Shown in pieces: positions 21,025 to 33,202 of a DNA stretch of 64,000 bases. Made by a program: the position numbers and the translations under genes. The notes beneath the pieces were generated by a model that had not been told where the DNA came from, did no database searches, and saw only the letters and a list, made by a program, of their open reading frames with translations. The stretch lies in assembly GCA_023052935.1 (NCBI GenBank), contig CM041292.1, forward strand, positions 201,833,799 to 201,897,798. Reading direction: 5' to 3'. Source of the DNA: Piezodorus guildinii (taxonomy: Eukaryota > Arthropoda > Insecta > Hemiptera > Pentatomidae). The first letter of the stretch is position 1. The number at the start of each line of letters is the position of its first letter.

Positions 21025-21144
21025 GAAGGAATTAGTCCGGGTGGTGGTCATTAAATGAAACAACTGAATAGTTTCAACTATTTTATATTAGTTGAAACTA
21101 TTCAGTTGTTTCATTTAATGACCGCCACCCGGACTAATTCCTTC
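21025..21144. repeat. Near-perfect hairpin, 56-bp arms
   Basis: Arms 21025-21080 and 21089-21144 pair with a single mismatch around an 8-bp centre; outer bases pair a little further. The right side is followed by AATTCTCAACGGTCAACTAA, the RC-type end, so this may be the terminal fold-back of an RC relative. Confidence 0.92.
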
Positions 21145-21389
21145 AGTAATTCTCAACGGTCAACTAATTATATCCACAATAATATTATTATGTTAAAAGA
21201 AAAACTTATTTATTGTAGTTTTTTTGACCCAAGTTATGAAGATTGTACTCTGCTACAAATATTTCAAGTTGTTTTTGTATTGTAAGGTTCTTCCCCTTTT
21301 ATGTTTAGAAATTACTGGAACAAGTATAGTTAGTACATTTTATTTATTCCAACTTCTTCAAGAGTTGAAATCAAGGAACTGGACATTTG

Positions 21390-21674
21390 TTCATTTATTT
21401 AATGTCCCTTTTATGATGCTGTGGCTAATCAGACAATGCTACAGTGGGAGTCATAAATTTTGCCTATCCAGGTTTAATTAGGACAGAGATCTTTAACAAG
21501 TTCCTGACATCGCACAGGCTTAGGACCACCTTTTAACATCCCCTCCGAAGGACGGCATAACTAAGGATTTTTTACACCCATTAAAAAATCCTAGGGCTAC
21601 CTGGTGGTTTGAACCCGGGACGTTTGGCATAGGAGGCTGTTATGCTAACCACTATGCTACAGGTAACCCCCTAG
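21390..21674 (-). mobile_element. tRNA-derived SINE, copy 3 (best preserved)
   Basis: The minus strand reads GGGGTTACCTGTAGCATAGT then GGTTAGCATAAC (A-box-like TAGCATAGTGG) and CCCGGGTTCAAACC (B box), an internal RNA polymerase III promoter. The body and tail match copy 1. A SINE of this type depends on a LINE for movement; the partner is not identifiable here. Confidence 0.8.
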
Positions 21675-21679
21675 ACATT

Positions 21680-24560
21680 TGTTACCATGCAACTTCCAAA
21701 TCCTCAAAGAGTTGCTTATGGCCAGAAAAATAAAGACGTCCGCAAATGTTAGAATATAGATCTAAGATCTGTGATCAGTTGAAGTTATTGCATGCATAGA
21801 AAAGTAATCACAACTGGTCTTAGAGGAAAACAAGAAAGAGTTCAATTCAATTAATAAATTAATTTATCAATTAATTAACTAATTTATCAAGTAATTATTC
21901 AATTAAGTTATCTCTTAATTAATTAATTGAACTATGGAAATGACCTTAGAAGCATCAAAATAAAAAATTTCTAATAATTAAATTACAACCCTGAAACATA
22001 AAATGTGGTTGATTAATTAATGATAAAAATAAAACAAAGTTTGTAATAATACCTGTTGAAATTTGATTCTGAATGCTCAAAAATTACTTTAATGTTTTCA
22101 TTCTCTAATTAAGGAAAAAAAAGTTAGTTACAGTGAATGTCAAAAGTATTCGGAATTCGTAATATCCTGTTGTTTAATGGTTTCGAATGTTGTTATTATC
22201 ACTAATCTTCGACATAATTTTATATTCTAAACAATTCTTCTTCCTAATGTAACATATAACCAACCTTGGAAAGATTTTTTTCTTAAAATAATTTTTTTCT
22301 CTCTCTTCATATCTTTATTCACACCTGTCTGAAGCTATCTGAAAATCAGCAAATGTGCTGTACAAATGTGAGATCAGGCATGGTTGCATGAGGAAGAAAA
22401 GTGCTCAGGAGGTCTCGCATCCAGCTTCTCTTTAGCCTTCTTTTGACTTGCATTTCAGCTATTGACATGTCGTTAATCAGTCTATTGTCGTGTCAGTTAA
22501 GTTTACTGTGAAAAGGAAAAATCAAAAAAATATTAAATGTTAAAATTGAATGACTGATTATTCATCAAATAAGAAAACAATTGTTCAAATGAGTAAATCT
22601 TAGCTTATTTATGAATTTTTCTGAACTTCTGGATGCACGGAAAACGTTTTTCAGCAGTCTAGGCAATAAGAGAATAGGCTGAATGTTTGTAACATTTTTT
22701 AAAGAGAACGTTAATGAAGTAAAATGTTTACAAATGACTCATATGGAGAATATGGAAAATGGAAAAAAATAAAGAATTTAATATGCCATAGTAAAACAAC
22801 TTGAGCGGTCAGTAATACCAGTAATAACACTCCGTTTTTCTTTGAAAAAGTATAATATCTTTGGATTAGTGGACAGAATTATTGATAGGTTTGTGTATTT
22901 TTTAAGTATGAAAAGCCAGGATAAAAAATAGAAGAAAAATGAAGAATAAATTAAATTTTTTACATATGCGCGACCATGACTCTGGACATATATCTGTTAT
23001 CTATTCAGATTTAGTTGATGCAAAATTTTTAAAAAGTTCTCTAAATCCCTCTTCCATTATTTCTTAAAATTTAATTAACTATTTTTGGGCCCTACTAAAA
23101 AAGAAAATCAGGAAATTCTATATTCAAAATGAAAATGGCCTCAAGAAACAATAAGTGCTTGAGTGGAATAATAATTCACACCAAACAATCAATTGATGAG
23201 TGAGATCAATTACAAGTAGGCTAAAATGTATAATAATAAAAAAAGGTTTACAAAATGGATGTTTATTTATGATCACTGCATTAATATAGTTAGGAAACCA
23301 CGTAATTCCAAATACTTTTGACAACCTTGACATACACTATTTTTAATTTTTTTGTAAATGAACATTCAAAATGTTAAAAATAAAATTATTGTTGTCGTAA
23401 TTTTTGGTTTTAGCTATTGTATACCATCCTTCTAACAATATAAAGTGGTTAACAACTCCTTAAAAACATAAAAAATAAGTTAAAAGTAAGTAAATTGCAG
23501 AATGGTAGTGAAATCCGAATACTTTTGACACTCACTGTATATCGTTTTTCTTTTCCATTTTTCATAATAACATTAAATGTTGAAGATTTGGGTTTTGAGT
23601 CATAGTTAAATACAATGATATAATGTTATTCAGTTATAGAATAAATAAAATATTACAGATAGTTGGCTATGTACTTTATTTTGTGGGAGATGATTGATGA
23701 AAATGAAAAGCATGATGATACTAAACAAATTGTGTATAGCAAGGAATAACAATTTAAATTCCTTAAGACATTTATTTTTTTGGTCAGTAAAAAATCTAGT
23801 TTTAATATTTACAAACAAAGACATGCAGAGGAAAGGAGTTTATATTTTATTAAAATAATCAGAGACGTTATTAGTAGAAACAAAGTAATGTTTAAGATTT
23901 CTTGAACCAAGTCTAGTTTTGTGTATGATTTAATCTATTTATGTAATATTTTTTAATTTTGAAATAATTAATATTACATTTGAATCAATGTCATAATATT
24001 CTGTGTATAAAATTGATTATTTTTTAGCTATAGAAAAAAAAAATTCATTTAAATAAAAGAAAAACATAAAATCATAAATGATTTCTGTTTCTGTAATTGT
24101 ATAAAATGAAAATTTAAATATATATCAGTTTATTAACAAAATATATATATTCTATTAGTTACTCTCAGTATTTTATTTTATTTGTTATTAATATGGGGGC
24201 TACATTGTTTTGATTACATAGAAAGAGCTATCTTGACTTCTATAAAAAGTTATTTTCTCTGAATAACAACTTATCATCTTTGGAAATAAGATAAGAAATT
24301 ATTATTTCAGTAAGTTAAGTGGTTTATCATCCTCTTTAGGATATTTTGAGTTTGCAAGACCCCCATAGACGTGTGCTTCGTGACTCAGGGGGGCGCATCA
24401 TATCTCCTCTCCTATTTCAGTAAAACGGTTATAAAACATAAAACTAGAACTCTCCACAAAATGTACTATTGAAATTAATACACCAATATAATTAAAATTA
24501 TGTACTTTCAATATTCATTGTTTCATTATTATTGAATTTTATGATTCCAGAAGACTGTGT
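21680..24560. other. Long AT-rich stretch without recognised features
   Basis: About 2.9 kb of AT-rich sequence. There are AATT/TTAA-rich runs at 21840-21930. A block at 22320-22420 shares short words with 130-250. Several frames of 60-70 codons are low-complexity and were not accepted as genes. Confidence 0.4.
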
Positions 24561-24561
24561 T

Positions 24562-24623
24562 CGTTTTATTATTTAAAGTCACTTTATGCTACTATGGCTA
24601 ATCGGACGATGCTAAAGTGGGAG
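24562..24623 (-). mobile_element. SINE tail fragment
   Basis: The 3' part of the tRNA-derived SINE (ATTTAAAGTCACTTTATGCT, CTAATCGGACGATGC), cut off by the LINE tail beginning at 24624. Confidence 0.6.
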
Positions 24624-25058
24624 TCTTTTTTTTGAGCTGGCATAGGGATAGCACCGCGACCAAGTCGGTCTATTGTGCGCCATACAGTCAAAAAGTGGTG
24701 ATTTTAAAACATGAATTTTGTTGCAATAGCAAACTTCAGAAGGCTATTTGGATTGACTAGTTTATAGTTCATATGGTGTTCTAAGCGGACTTCACCAAAT
24801 AGAGTGAACCTTAACTTTTCTACCCTATCACAGTGGCAGATTATGCGGAAAGATGTTTCATCTTCCTGTCCACATAGTCTACATAAAGGGGTATTAGAGA
24901 TACCAAGTTTGAACATGTGGTAGTTGAGTTTTCCGTGTCCTGTGTAGATAGCAGTTATGGTTTTTAGGCATGTCCTACTCATACTAAGAAGACATTTCCT
25001 CCTACTAATACTAGGACGTCTAAAAATTTAAGTGAGTGTTTAAGTCCTTTATTTAACC
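24624..25058 (-). mobile_element. LINE 3' fragment, same RNase H family as 1140-2127
   Basis: The T run at 24625-24633 is the poly-A tail in minus orientation. The frame 24982-24704 encodes LKTITAIYTGHGKLNYHMF and an intact CRLCGQED...CHCDR knuckle, matching the broken one at about 1870-1920. It ends abruptly at an RA fragment. Confidence 0.78.
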
Positions 25059-25391
25059 TATATAGCGAGTTTAATCAAAATCTTTTGGAGCCGTTTTAAA
25101 GAAAATTATAAAAAAGGTGCAAAATGCATGGTATAAAGTGGCTCTTCTGGTAAGCTGATTTTTACCAAAAAACATCTGGGGCGTATAGTTGATATTAAAT
25201 ATAAAATTTCAGTTCCGTACGACTTTTTGTTTTTGCGCTGGACTTACCACACACACACACACACACAGACCTTTTTTCGAGACTTGGCCATTTCGACTCA
25301 GGGGACCATAAAACGTGTACTTACGTTGAAAACTGGAAGTCGAAAATTTTCACGATCGCAATACTTTCCCTTATACAGGTAAGTGAAAGTA
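25059..25391 (+). mobile_element. RA element, 3' third only
   Basis: It begins at TATAGCGAGTTTAATC and runs through the CA repeat to the GTAAGTGAAAGTAA end. The left two thirds are missing where it joins the LINE fragment. Confidence 0.8.
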
Positions 25392-26250
25392 ATATGTAAT
25401 AAAGGCAGAGCTAGGTGAAATTCGTGAATCGTGGGTGAAAGTGAATATCACATACTTTCAACATATTATAATAAATATTCAATTACCTAATTTTCTATAT
25501 TACTTCATCATTCATTTTTTTTACCTTTTATTATAAATAATATTTAATTTCTTAAAATCGAGTTTCTACATAAAAAAACATGTTTTCATGATGTGTATAT
25601 TACACTTGTTTGTTTTGATATAACTTTATCATTCAGTTTTTTTTATCTTTTTTAAAAAAAAATATTTAATGATATGATAGGCTTTTTCTAGTTGTAATTT
25701 TTGATGTCATTATCCACATTTATTTTTTTTAAATAAGCCTACCCTTCTCCTGCTATTTTCGTGTAGCACTGCCCTTAAGTATGATTCTGTCAGTGCCATA
25801 TAAATAATATTATGTAAATAGTTTTCGAAACCATTTAATATTTTTACTTATAATACTCTTCTACTTATATAAAATAATTCTTCTTATTTTAAGTTTTATA
25901 TTATTTTAATATGGCATAATCCAGTTTGTTTTATTTTTGTTTATTATTTTGTTAAGGAGTAATTGTTTAACCTTCGTTTATTGTTTTTGTAATGGAGCGC
26001 TAGGCTCAGGTTATTTTTGCTTTATAATTTTATTTTATCTAGTGTATTTGTACAAGAATTTGTCTTTCACAAATAAAAAAATATATTCTAGTGTTAAGAT
26101 CTAGATCTTGAGGGCTTAGGCTTGGGCGGTAGTCTTTGGATGGATTTTGGTGTTATCATTGACATCGAATCTCTGGGCTCGCTAAAACTATTATTAATAT
26201 ATTATGTAAGGATTAACGTAAATCTTGTGCAGATTTTTTATGTAATTCAT
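25392..26250. other. AT-rich intergenic sequence
   Basis: No feature recognised. Confidence 0.4.
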
Positions 26251-27102
26251 TTTACTTTCACTTACTATATATAGTAAGAGGAAGTATTGCGATCGTGAAA
26301 ATTTTCGAATTCCAGTTTTCAACGGAAATACACGTTTTAGGGTCCCCTGAGTCCAAATAACCAAGTCCCGCAAAAAGGTCTGTGTGTGTGTGTGTGTTAA
26401 CTCCCGGGCGGAAACGGTAAGTCCTATGAAACTGAAATTTCATATTTAAGACAAATATACGCCCGAGACGTGACAAAACCTTTTTCATCAAAATGAGCTT
26501 ACCAGAAGAGGAACTTTATACCATGCATTTTGCACCTTTTTTCGATTTTCTCGAAAGCGGTTCCGACGATTTTGATTAAACTCGCTATATCGATGTAAAA
26601 TGTAATGGGCTTTAACATCATGTGGGCTTTATTTGGATAAAAATGGTCTGACAGGGCTTAAATGCCGATATTTTAAATTTTCTTCCCCTAAAGTACCTTT
26701 TGATGAAAAACAGGTAAATATATAAATTGAATGAATTCGATACCCAACTAAAGGAGAAAACCGAAAAAATATTTGTTTAATGCAATTTTTCGTTTTTGAA
26801 CATAAGAGCAGTAATATACATGTATGATATACCGTTGGAAAGCTAAAGATTTTAGAAAAAATATTATCTCATACACAAGCTTTTAAAAGTTAATAGAGAG
26901 TGATGAAAAGAAGATAAAACTAACTGATTATTCAAGATAATAATATAATAGTTTTTTTTAATAAAACACATGTTTCTATATAAATTCAATTTGATCAATT
27001 CCTTAATAGTTTCACGTATTTTTATCTCTAACTGTATTTGAAAATTCTTTCATTGATTTTAAAAATGGAGGTAAGTGAAAGTCGTGTGTTGCCCGCACCA
27101 GA
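26251..27102 (-). mobile_element. RA element copy 5
   Basis: Complete in reverse orientation, with the CTTACTATATATAGTAAG palindrome at its left end and GTGTGTTGCCCGCACCAGA at the right. A Jockey-like fragment starts directly to its right. Confidence 0.88.
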
Positions 27103-28140
27103 TTTTTTAAATTTATGTCGAGTTTGGCATCCAGGTCTGCTATACAAGCTCCGTCAATTTCTCTCTCCAGCGTACTTCCTATTAATTCGTTCCTATCTCT
27201 CTGATAGAACCTTCAAAGTTAACCATAACCTTTCCTACTCATCCGTATTCACTCAGTCAGCCGGTGTACCGCAAGGTAGTATCCTGGGTCCGATCCTTTA
27301 CTCGGTATATACAGCTGATATTCCCTTCCATCCAAGCACTATCCTTACTTCCAACGCCGATGACACATGTGTGTTATCTGTGAATAATGATCCTGTTACT
27401 GCATCACGAATCCTACAGAACCATCTATCAGCCATTGAAGACTAGTGTCAAAACTGGAGAATTAAAATAATTCCTAACAAATCCCAACAAATCACCTTCA
27501 CTCTACGTCGTAAATCCATGACTTCCTGCCCCACCTTATCCTTTAACTTACCCACCTTATCCACTTACTCCTGTTGAAAAGATTCGGTACTTAGGACTCC
27601 ACCTCGACAAAGGCCTAACATGGAATCCTCATACTAGACTGAAACGACAGGAAACTGCTCGTAGATACAATTACTACAACACTTCCTACTTACTACAAAA
27701 AACTCATTTATATAACAATTATCAGATCTATGGCATTGAGCTATGGGGGTCTACTTAACCATCGAATTCCTCACGCATCCAATCCTTGCTGTCCAAAATC
27801 CTCAATGCTCCTTACTTTGTTACTAATAAAATCACCATAAAGACCTAAATATCCCATTTGTTGAAGACTTGGCCCGTTACAGATATACCTCTTTTCATTC
27901 CAAACTCCCTGCCCACTCAAACCCGCTTATCCATGACCTCTCCTCCATATCTATTCCCGACAACCCACCGAGGCGCCTTAAAAGAAGATGGCCAAGAGAC
28001 CTGTTAACATAAAGAAGACATTGGAGTGCTACCAATGGGTAGTTTCTTCACAGGACTACCATGTGTTCTAATCATATATAAAGCCTATTTACTTGTTGTA
28101 TTTATTTAATACATTGTAAATTTCTTTAAATAATTAAAAA
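27103..28140 (+). pseudogene. Jockey-like LINE fragment with short A tail (broken RT)
   Basis: Reverse transcriptase palm to 3' end of the same family as 47778-49652. It has RVWHPGLLYKLRQFL, GVPQGSILGPILYSVYTADI and a catalytic box changed to NADD (Y to N). The rest is split by stops and frameshifts; the C-terminal PPRRLKRRWPRDLL block is visible near 27965-28005. The A tail is at about 28137-28145. Confidence 0.8.
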
Positions 28141-28149
28141 AAAAATTAT

Positions 28150-28541
28150 GTTATTATATAAATGGGTTATTTGAGATATTTCGCTTTGGGCCATAGTTTA
28201 CCACGAGACAATACGTACCATATCGGTTAGTACGTACCATCCGAGTCAGTTCCTGAGCCCATCGACCATAGAGAGTACTCCATCAGGTGTTAATATTCGG
28301 ATAATCGCTGAACTGGCGGTTAACCGGAGGACCGCAAGTGTCCTCACTAAGTGACATTTACTGCTCCCTGCGGTCGACACTTTCCCATCTACTGACGTCT
28401 CTTCCCTTCTCTCGCCCTGCCTCGAGAATACGAGACAGCTGATAGAGCTATCTATGATGGCGATCATTGAGTGTGAGATAGTTAAAGGGAAACATTGGCA
28501 TCAAGTTTCTTTTCTAAGTTTATTTTAAATAAAAAAAAAAA
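28150..28541. other. GC-richer unassigned segment
   Basis: 28200-28480 is clearly less AT-rich than its surroundings and contains CGATAATCGCTGAACTGGCG and CCCTGCGGTCGACAC. No family recognised. A 73-codon minus frame shows nothing protein-like. Confidence 0.35.
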
Positions 28542-30340
28542 TCTAGTGCGGGCAACACACGACTTTCACTTACCTCCGTTTTTAAAATCGATTAAAGAAT
28601 TTTCAAACAGTTAGAGATAAAAAATGAATGAAACCATTAAAGAATTAATTAAATTGAATTTCTATAGAAACATGTGCTTAGATTTTTTTTGTTTGATAGA
28701 TTTTACTTTCACTTACTATATATAGTAAGTAGAAGTATTGCGATCGTGAAAATTTTCGAATTCTAGTTTTCTACGAAAATACACATTTTAGGGTCTCCTG
28801 AGTTCAAATAACCAAGTCCCGCAAAAAGGTCTGTGTGTGTGTGTGTGTGTGGTAACTCCCGGGCGGAAGCGGTAAGTCCTATGAAACTGAAATTTCATAT
28901 TTAAGACAAATATACGCCCGAGACGTTACAAAACTTTTTTCATCAAAACGAGCTTACCAGAAGAGCCACTTTATAGCATGCATTTTGCATCTTTTTTTCG
29001 GTTTTCTCAAAAACGGTTCAGACGATTTTGAATAAACTCGATATATCCATGTAAAATTAAATGGTTTTTAATATCATGTAGGTTTTATCAAAATGGAATG
29101 ATTGGGCTTAAATGCCGATATTTTAAATTGCCTTCTCCTAAAGTACCTTTAATTTTGTAGATTCAATAAAAATAACTACATTATCTTGTTAATGCTGATG
29201 AATACCAGCTAAATATGTAAGTTGTGCGAATTCTAAAAACAACTAAAGGAGAAAATGAAAAAAATATTTTTTAATTTTGCAATTTTTTGTTTTTGAACAT
29301 AAGAAAGTAATATACATGTATGATATACCGTTGGAAAGCTAAAGATTTTAGAAAAAATATTATCTTATACACAACTTTTAAAAGTTAATAGGAGTGATGA
29401 AAAGCCAATAAAACTAACTGATTATTTTATAATAGATAATAATATAATAGATTTTTTAATCAAACACATGTTTCTATAAAGATTCCATTTAATTAATTCT
29501 TTAATGGTTTCACTCATTTTTATCTCAAACTATAATTGGAAATTCTTTAATCGATTTTAAGAACATAAGTAAGTGAAAGTCGTGTGTTGCCCGCACCAGA
29601 TTTTTTAATATCTATTACATTATTATCTAAAATAATCAGTTAGTTTTATCGGCTTTTCATCACTCTTTATTAACTTTTACAAGCTTGTGTATAAAATAAT
29701 ATTTTTTAAAAAATCTTTGGCTTTCCAACGGTATATTACACATGTATATGACTTCTTATGTTCAAAAACGAAAAATTTCATAAAAGAAATATTAATGTTG
29801 TTTATCAAATTTTCTCAACTTGCATATTTAGCTGTTATTAATTACCAATGCTAACAAGATAATATAGTTATTTTTATAGCATCAAAAGAATTAAATGTAC
29901 TTTAGAGGAAGAAAATTTAAAATATCGGCATTTAAGCTCTGTCATACTATTTCAGTCAGAATGAAACCTACATGATATTAAAGCCTATTGAATTTTACAT
30001 CGATATAGAGAGTATAATCAAAATCGTTAGAGCCGTTTTTGAGAAAATCGTAAAAAAGGTTCAAAATGCATGGTATAAAATACATCTTCCGGTCAGCTGA
30101 TATTGATGAAAAAGTTGCTGTAACATCTCGGGCGTATAGTTGTCTTAAATATGAAATTTCAGTTTCTACGACTAATGGTTTTTGCGCTAGACTAACCCCA
30201 CACACACTCACACAGAACTTTTTTCGGGACTTGGTCATTTGAACTCAGGACCCTAAAACGTGTATTTCCGTCGAAAACTGGAATTCGAAAATTTTCACTA
30301 TCGCAATACTTTCCCTTACTATATATAGTAAGTGAAAGTA
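28542..30340 (+). mobile_element. RA element copy 6, split by another RA copy
   Basis: The 5' part 28542-28679 and the 3' part 29601-30340 together form one plus-oriented RA element. A complete minus-oriented RA element (28701-29600) lies between them. This is an RA-into-RA insertion. Confidence 0.82.
28701..29600 (-). mobile_element. RA element copy 7 (nested)
   Basis: A complete copy starting TTTTACTTTCACTTACTATA and ending GCCCGCACCAGA before a T run. It lies within copy 6. Confidence 0.88.
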
Positions 30341-30419
30341 AAAAATTATAGAAATTTGTCCAGAAGTTCGGGCCTGAAGTTGTGACCAAGGGAAAGAAAC
30401 AGGGATTAATTCTATTATT

Positions 30420-30466
30420 ATATATATATAATATATATAAAGAGAGAGAGAGAGAGAGAGAGAGAA
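30420..30466. repeat. (AT)n then (AG)n microsatellite
   Basis: ATATATAT... followed by about 13 AG units. Confidence 0.9.
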
Positions 30467-30477
30467 TAATACTTACC

Positions 30478-30620
30478 TGATTAGTTAAACTGTTTTTAAT
30501 TCAGTTGTATAGATGAAATAAAGCATTGTTGTTTTACTAATTTTAAGGCTCGAGTCAACTTCTTCAAGTTGATTAAGTTCTTTAACCAGCTCATCTTCAG
30601 TTGAAAGTTTTCTTTACATG
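30478..30620 (-). other. Coding-like segment next to a strong splice donor
   Basis: On the minus strand, a consensus donor (CAG then GTAAGTATT) ends a segment with one open frame reading LSTEDELVKELNQLEEVDSS LKISK, hydrophilic and coiled-coil-like. That frame stops just before the donor, so it is either a 5' non-coding exon, a decayed exon or chance. No convincing acceptor or start codon was found. Confidence 0.22.
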
Positions 30621-30643
30621 TTTTATTATTACGTTTTCTACTA

Positions 30644-31668
30644 ATGACAACCGAAATCTATAGTACTCATGTAGTTTCAGGTGACGAAACCGAAGTCAAG
30701 TCAAACACTGTCAACTCCCTTTTTTACTTTCACTTACTATATATAGTAAGGGGAAGTATTGCGATCGTGAAAATTTTCGAATTCCAGTTTTCAACGGAAA
30801 TACACGTTTTAGGGCCCCCTGAGTCCAAATAACAAAATCCCGCAAAAAGGTCTGCGTGTGTGTGTGTGGTAACTCCCGGACGGAAACGGTAAGTCCTATG
30901 AAACTGAAATTTCATATTTAAAACAAATATATTCCCGAGACGTTACAAAACCTTTTTCATCAAAATGAGCTTACCAGAAGAGGCACTTTATACTATGCAT
31001 TTTGCATCTTTTTTCGATTTTCTCAAAAACGGTTCCGACGATTTTAATTAAACTCTCTATATCGTTGTAAAATTTAATAGGCTTTAATATAATGTAGGTT
31101 TTAATTTGATTAAAATGGTCTGACAGGGCTTAAATGCCGATATTTTAAATTTTCTTTATTTAAAGTACGTTTAATTTTGTAGATTCAATAAAAATAACTA
31201 TATTATCTTGTTGACGCTGATGAAAAACTGGTAAATATATAAATTGAATAAATTCGATACCCAACTAAGGGAGAAAACAGAAAAAATATTTTTTTAATGC
31301 AATTTTTCGTTTTTGAACATAAGAGCAGTAATATACATGTATGATATACCGTTGGAAAGCTAAAGATTTTAGAAAAAATATTATCTCATACACAAGCTTT
31401 TAAAAGTTAATAGAGATTGATGAAATCAACATAAAACTAACTGATTATTTTAGATAATAATATAATAGATTTTTTAATAAAACACATGTTTCTATATAAA
31501 TTCAATTTTATTAATTACTTAATAGTTTCCCGTATTTTTATCTTTAACTGTTTTTGAAAATTCTTTCATTGATTTTTAAAATGGAGGTAAGTGAAAGTCG
31601 TGTGTTGCCTGCACCAGATTTTTTCAGAAAACTTTGGGACTTCAAATGAACCTTCTATCAGTTTCTAG
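30644..31668 (+). pseudogene. Short open frame split by an RA insertion
   Basis: An ATG at 30644 starts MTTEIYSTHVVSGDETEVKS NTVNS. The RA copy 30723-31618 interrupts it inside a T run. With one T6 run retained, the frame resumes to the right as LFSENFGTSNEPSISF and stops at 31666-31668, giving 41 codons. The hydrophilic composition is protein-like, but no homology or splice structure is established. Confidence 0.25.
30723..31618 (-). mobile_element. RA element copy 8
   Basis: A complete reverse copy in a T run, with the CTTACTATATATAGTAAG palindrome and CACCAGA end. Confidence 0.88.
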
Positions 31669-31984
31669 CTTCTTTACAGCTAACTTAGATATTTTTAAAT
31701 CACTATGTAATATTTAAAGTAAATCGGTGTTTTTAATTATTCATATTATTAAACTTATTCCTTGCTGACTCATAACGGTTCAATTAGGCCATTTTTGTTA
31801 CCATTTAAGGCAATGCTTCTGCCCTCGTTAAGCTCTGGCATTTATTACCTCGGTAATAAAGAAGCTCTTAGTCCTTAACCCAAGTCGTAATTATTGTCAG
31901 TTTATTACTTTCGTAATATGGGTAAAATTTTAATTTTTTCTATTCTTTATTAATTAATTCTATATATTAAATAATTAATCGCGG
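31625..31984. other. Unassigned sequence
   Basis: The right half of the split frame lies at its start. Otherwise AT-rich with nothing recognised. Confidence 0.35.
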
Positions 31985-32203
31985 TGTCCTGATTAGAAAA
32001 CTCTATACGATTTTATATCCATCTTTAAAAATATCAGTTGTTAAATTAAAACATTTTTAATCTACTGTCATTTTAAAACTAATCGGCTGATATCAACGGC
32101 GAGGTGTTAGGATCATTTTCAGATGCCCTGGTATTTTTTTGCCAAATTTCGAAAACATCGATGCAGTAGTTTCAGAGAAAAGCCGCGGCCGGCGTACGGC
32201 GCC
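31985..32203 (-). repeat. RB repeat fragment
   Basis: Contains GCTGATATCAACGGCGAGGT and AGAAAAGCCGCGGCCGGCG, the inverse of the RB core at 18540. It runs straight into an RD terminus. Confidence 0.6.
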
Positions 32204-32968
32204 CAGTGGGCAAAATTACCTATTTAGGTGGACAAAAGTTTGGAATTTTCTAGTGCTTCACCTTTCTATTATTAGTTGGTAAGACCCTTAATATATTACA
32301 AATAAATAGTAAATGAGTGAATCATTCCTGTTCGCACAAGTGCTTAATAACCGACAGTGGGATTATCTTTTTTCGATGGCCATTTATTGTGTTCAAGGTG
32401 TGTTTAGCTCAAAATCTTCTTGCTTTTATTTAACAATGAACATTGCTTAGACAGGTAAGACATTATATTTCTAAACTCGTTATTGAACATACATTCCAAT
32501 CTACCTCTAGAGTTAATTTAGCAATTTGTAAATGTATGCCCATATTCTATAACGAAAAACTTGTTTGGTGGATTTGTTTCATCAATCCTTCAAGTATTTA
32601 AATATTAAAAAGAATTTTTGCGATTTTTTGCGTTTTGGGTGATACATAGTTTTTTTCAGACACAATAATCCAAATCAAAAGTTTTACAATCTATAATTTG
32701 AAGAGTTTCCTAAATGATATAAAATACATCTATTAGCAGGTTTTAGCAGCATCGAGCCATAATTAGATTATTGTATTATTGTTCCCGTATTCTGGAAAAG
32801 TTTTAGATTTTATCAAATAAATGTAATGTTTGACCAATGTTCGCTTGCCGATCGTGTCAAAAAATTAATTAGTTTTTAGAATTTTTTTTTCTTAATCTGT
32901 GACTCCAAAGGTTAAATACAGACAAGTTACAGAATCTTGTCCACCCTAATCGGTCATATTTTCCACTG
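32204..32968 (+). mobile_element. RD element copy 1
   Basis: 765 bp with inverted ends CAGTGGGCAAAATTACCTAT and CAGTGGAAAATATGACCGAT, each followed by a GGTGGACAA-type block. Non-coding. The CAGTG start recalls hAT-type ends, but an 8-bp target duplication is not evident. Confidence 0.65.
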
Positions 32969-33202
32969 TGCGACGGACTTTTTAAATTTTTAATTTTAAT
33001 TTTTTTAAATTTTTCCTCTTTTTTTCTTTTCTTTTTTGATTGCGCTCTACTGATTCAAAACTCTATACATACTTTTCTCTATCGTCAAAAATAACTGAGA
33101 TATGGGCGTATTTATATATAAAACATCAATTTTTTTCTTTTCTTTTTTCTCTTTTATATAATCTATTTTATATAATAAATAATTTATTTATAAAAAAAAA
33201 AA

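Noticed and set aside
28246..28467. 73-codon minus-strand frame in the GC-richer segment
   Set aside because: Open frames are expected more often in locally GC-rich DNA; no motif or codon signal.
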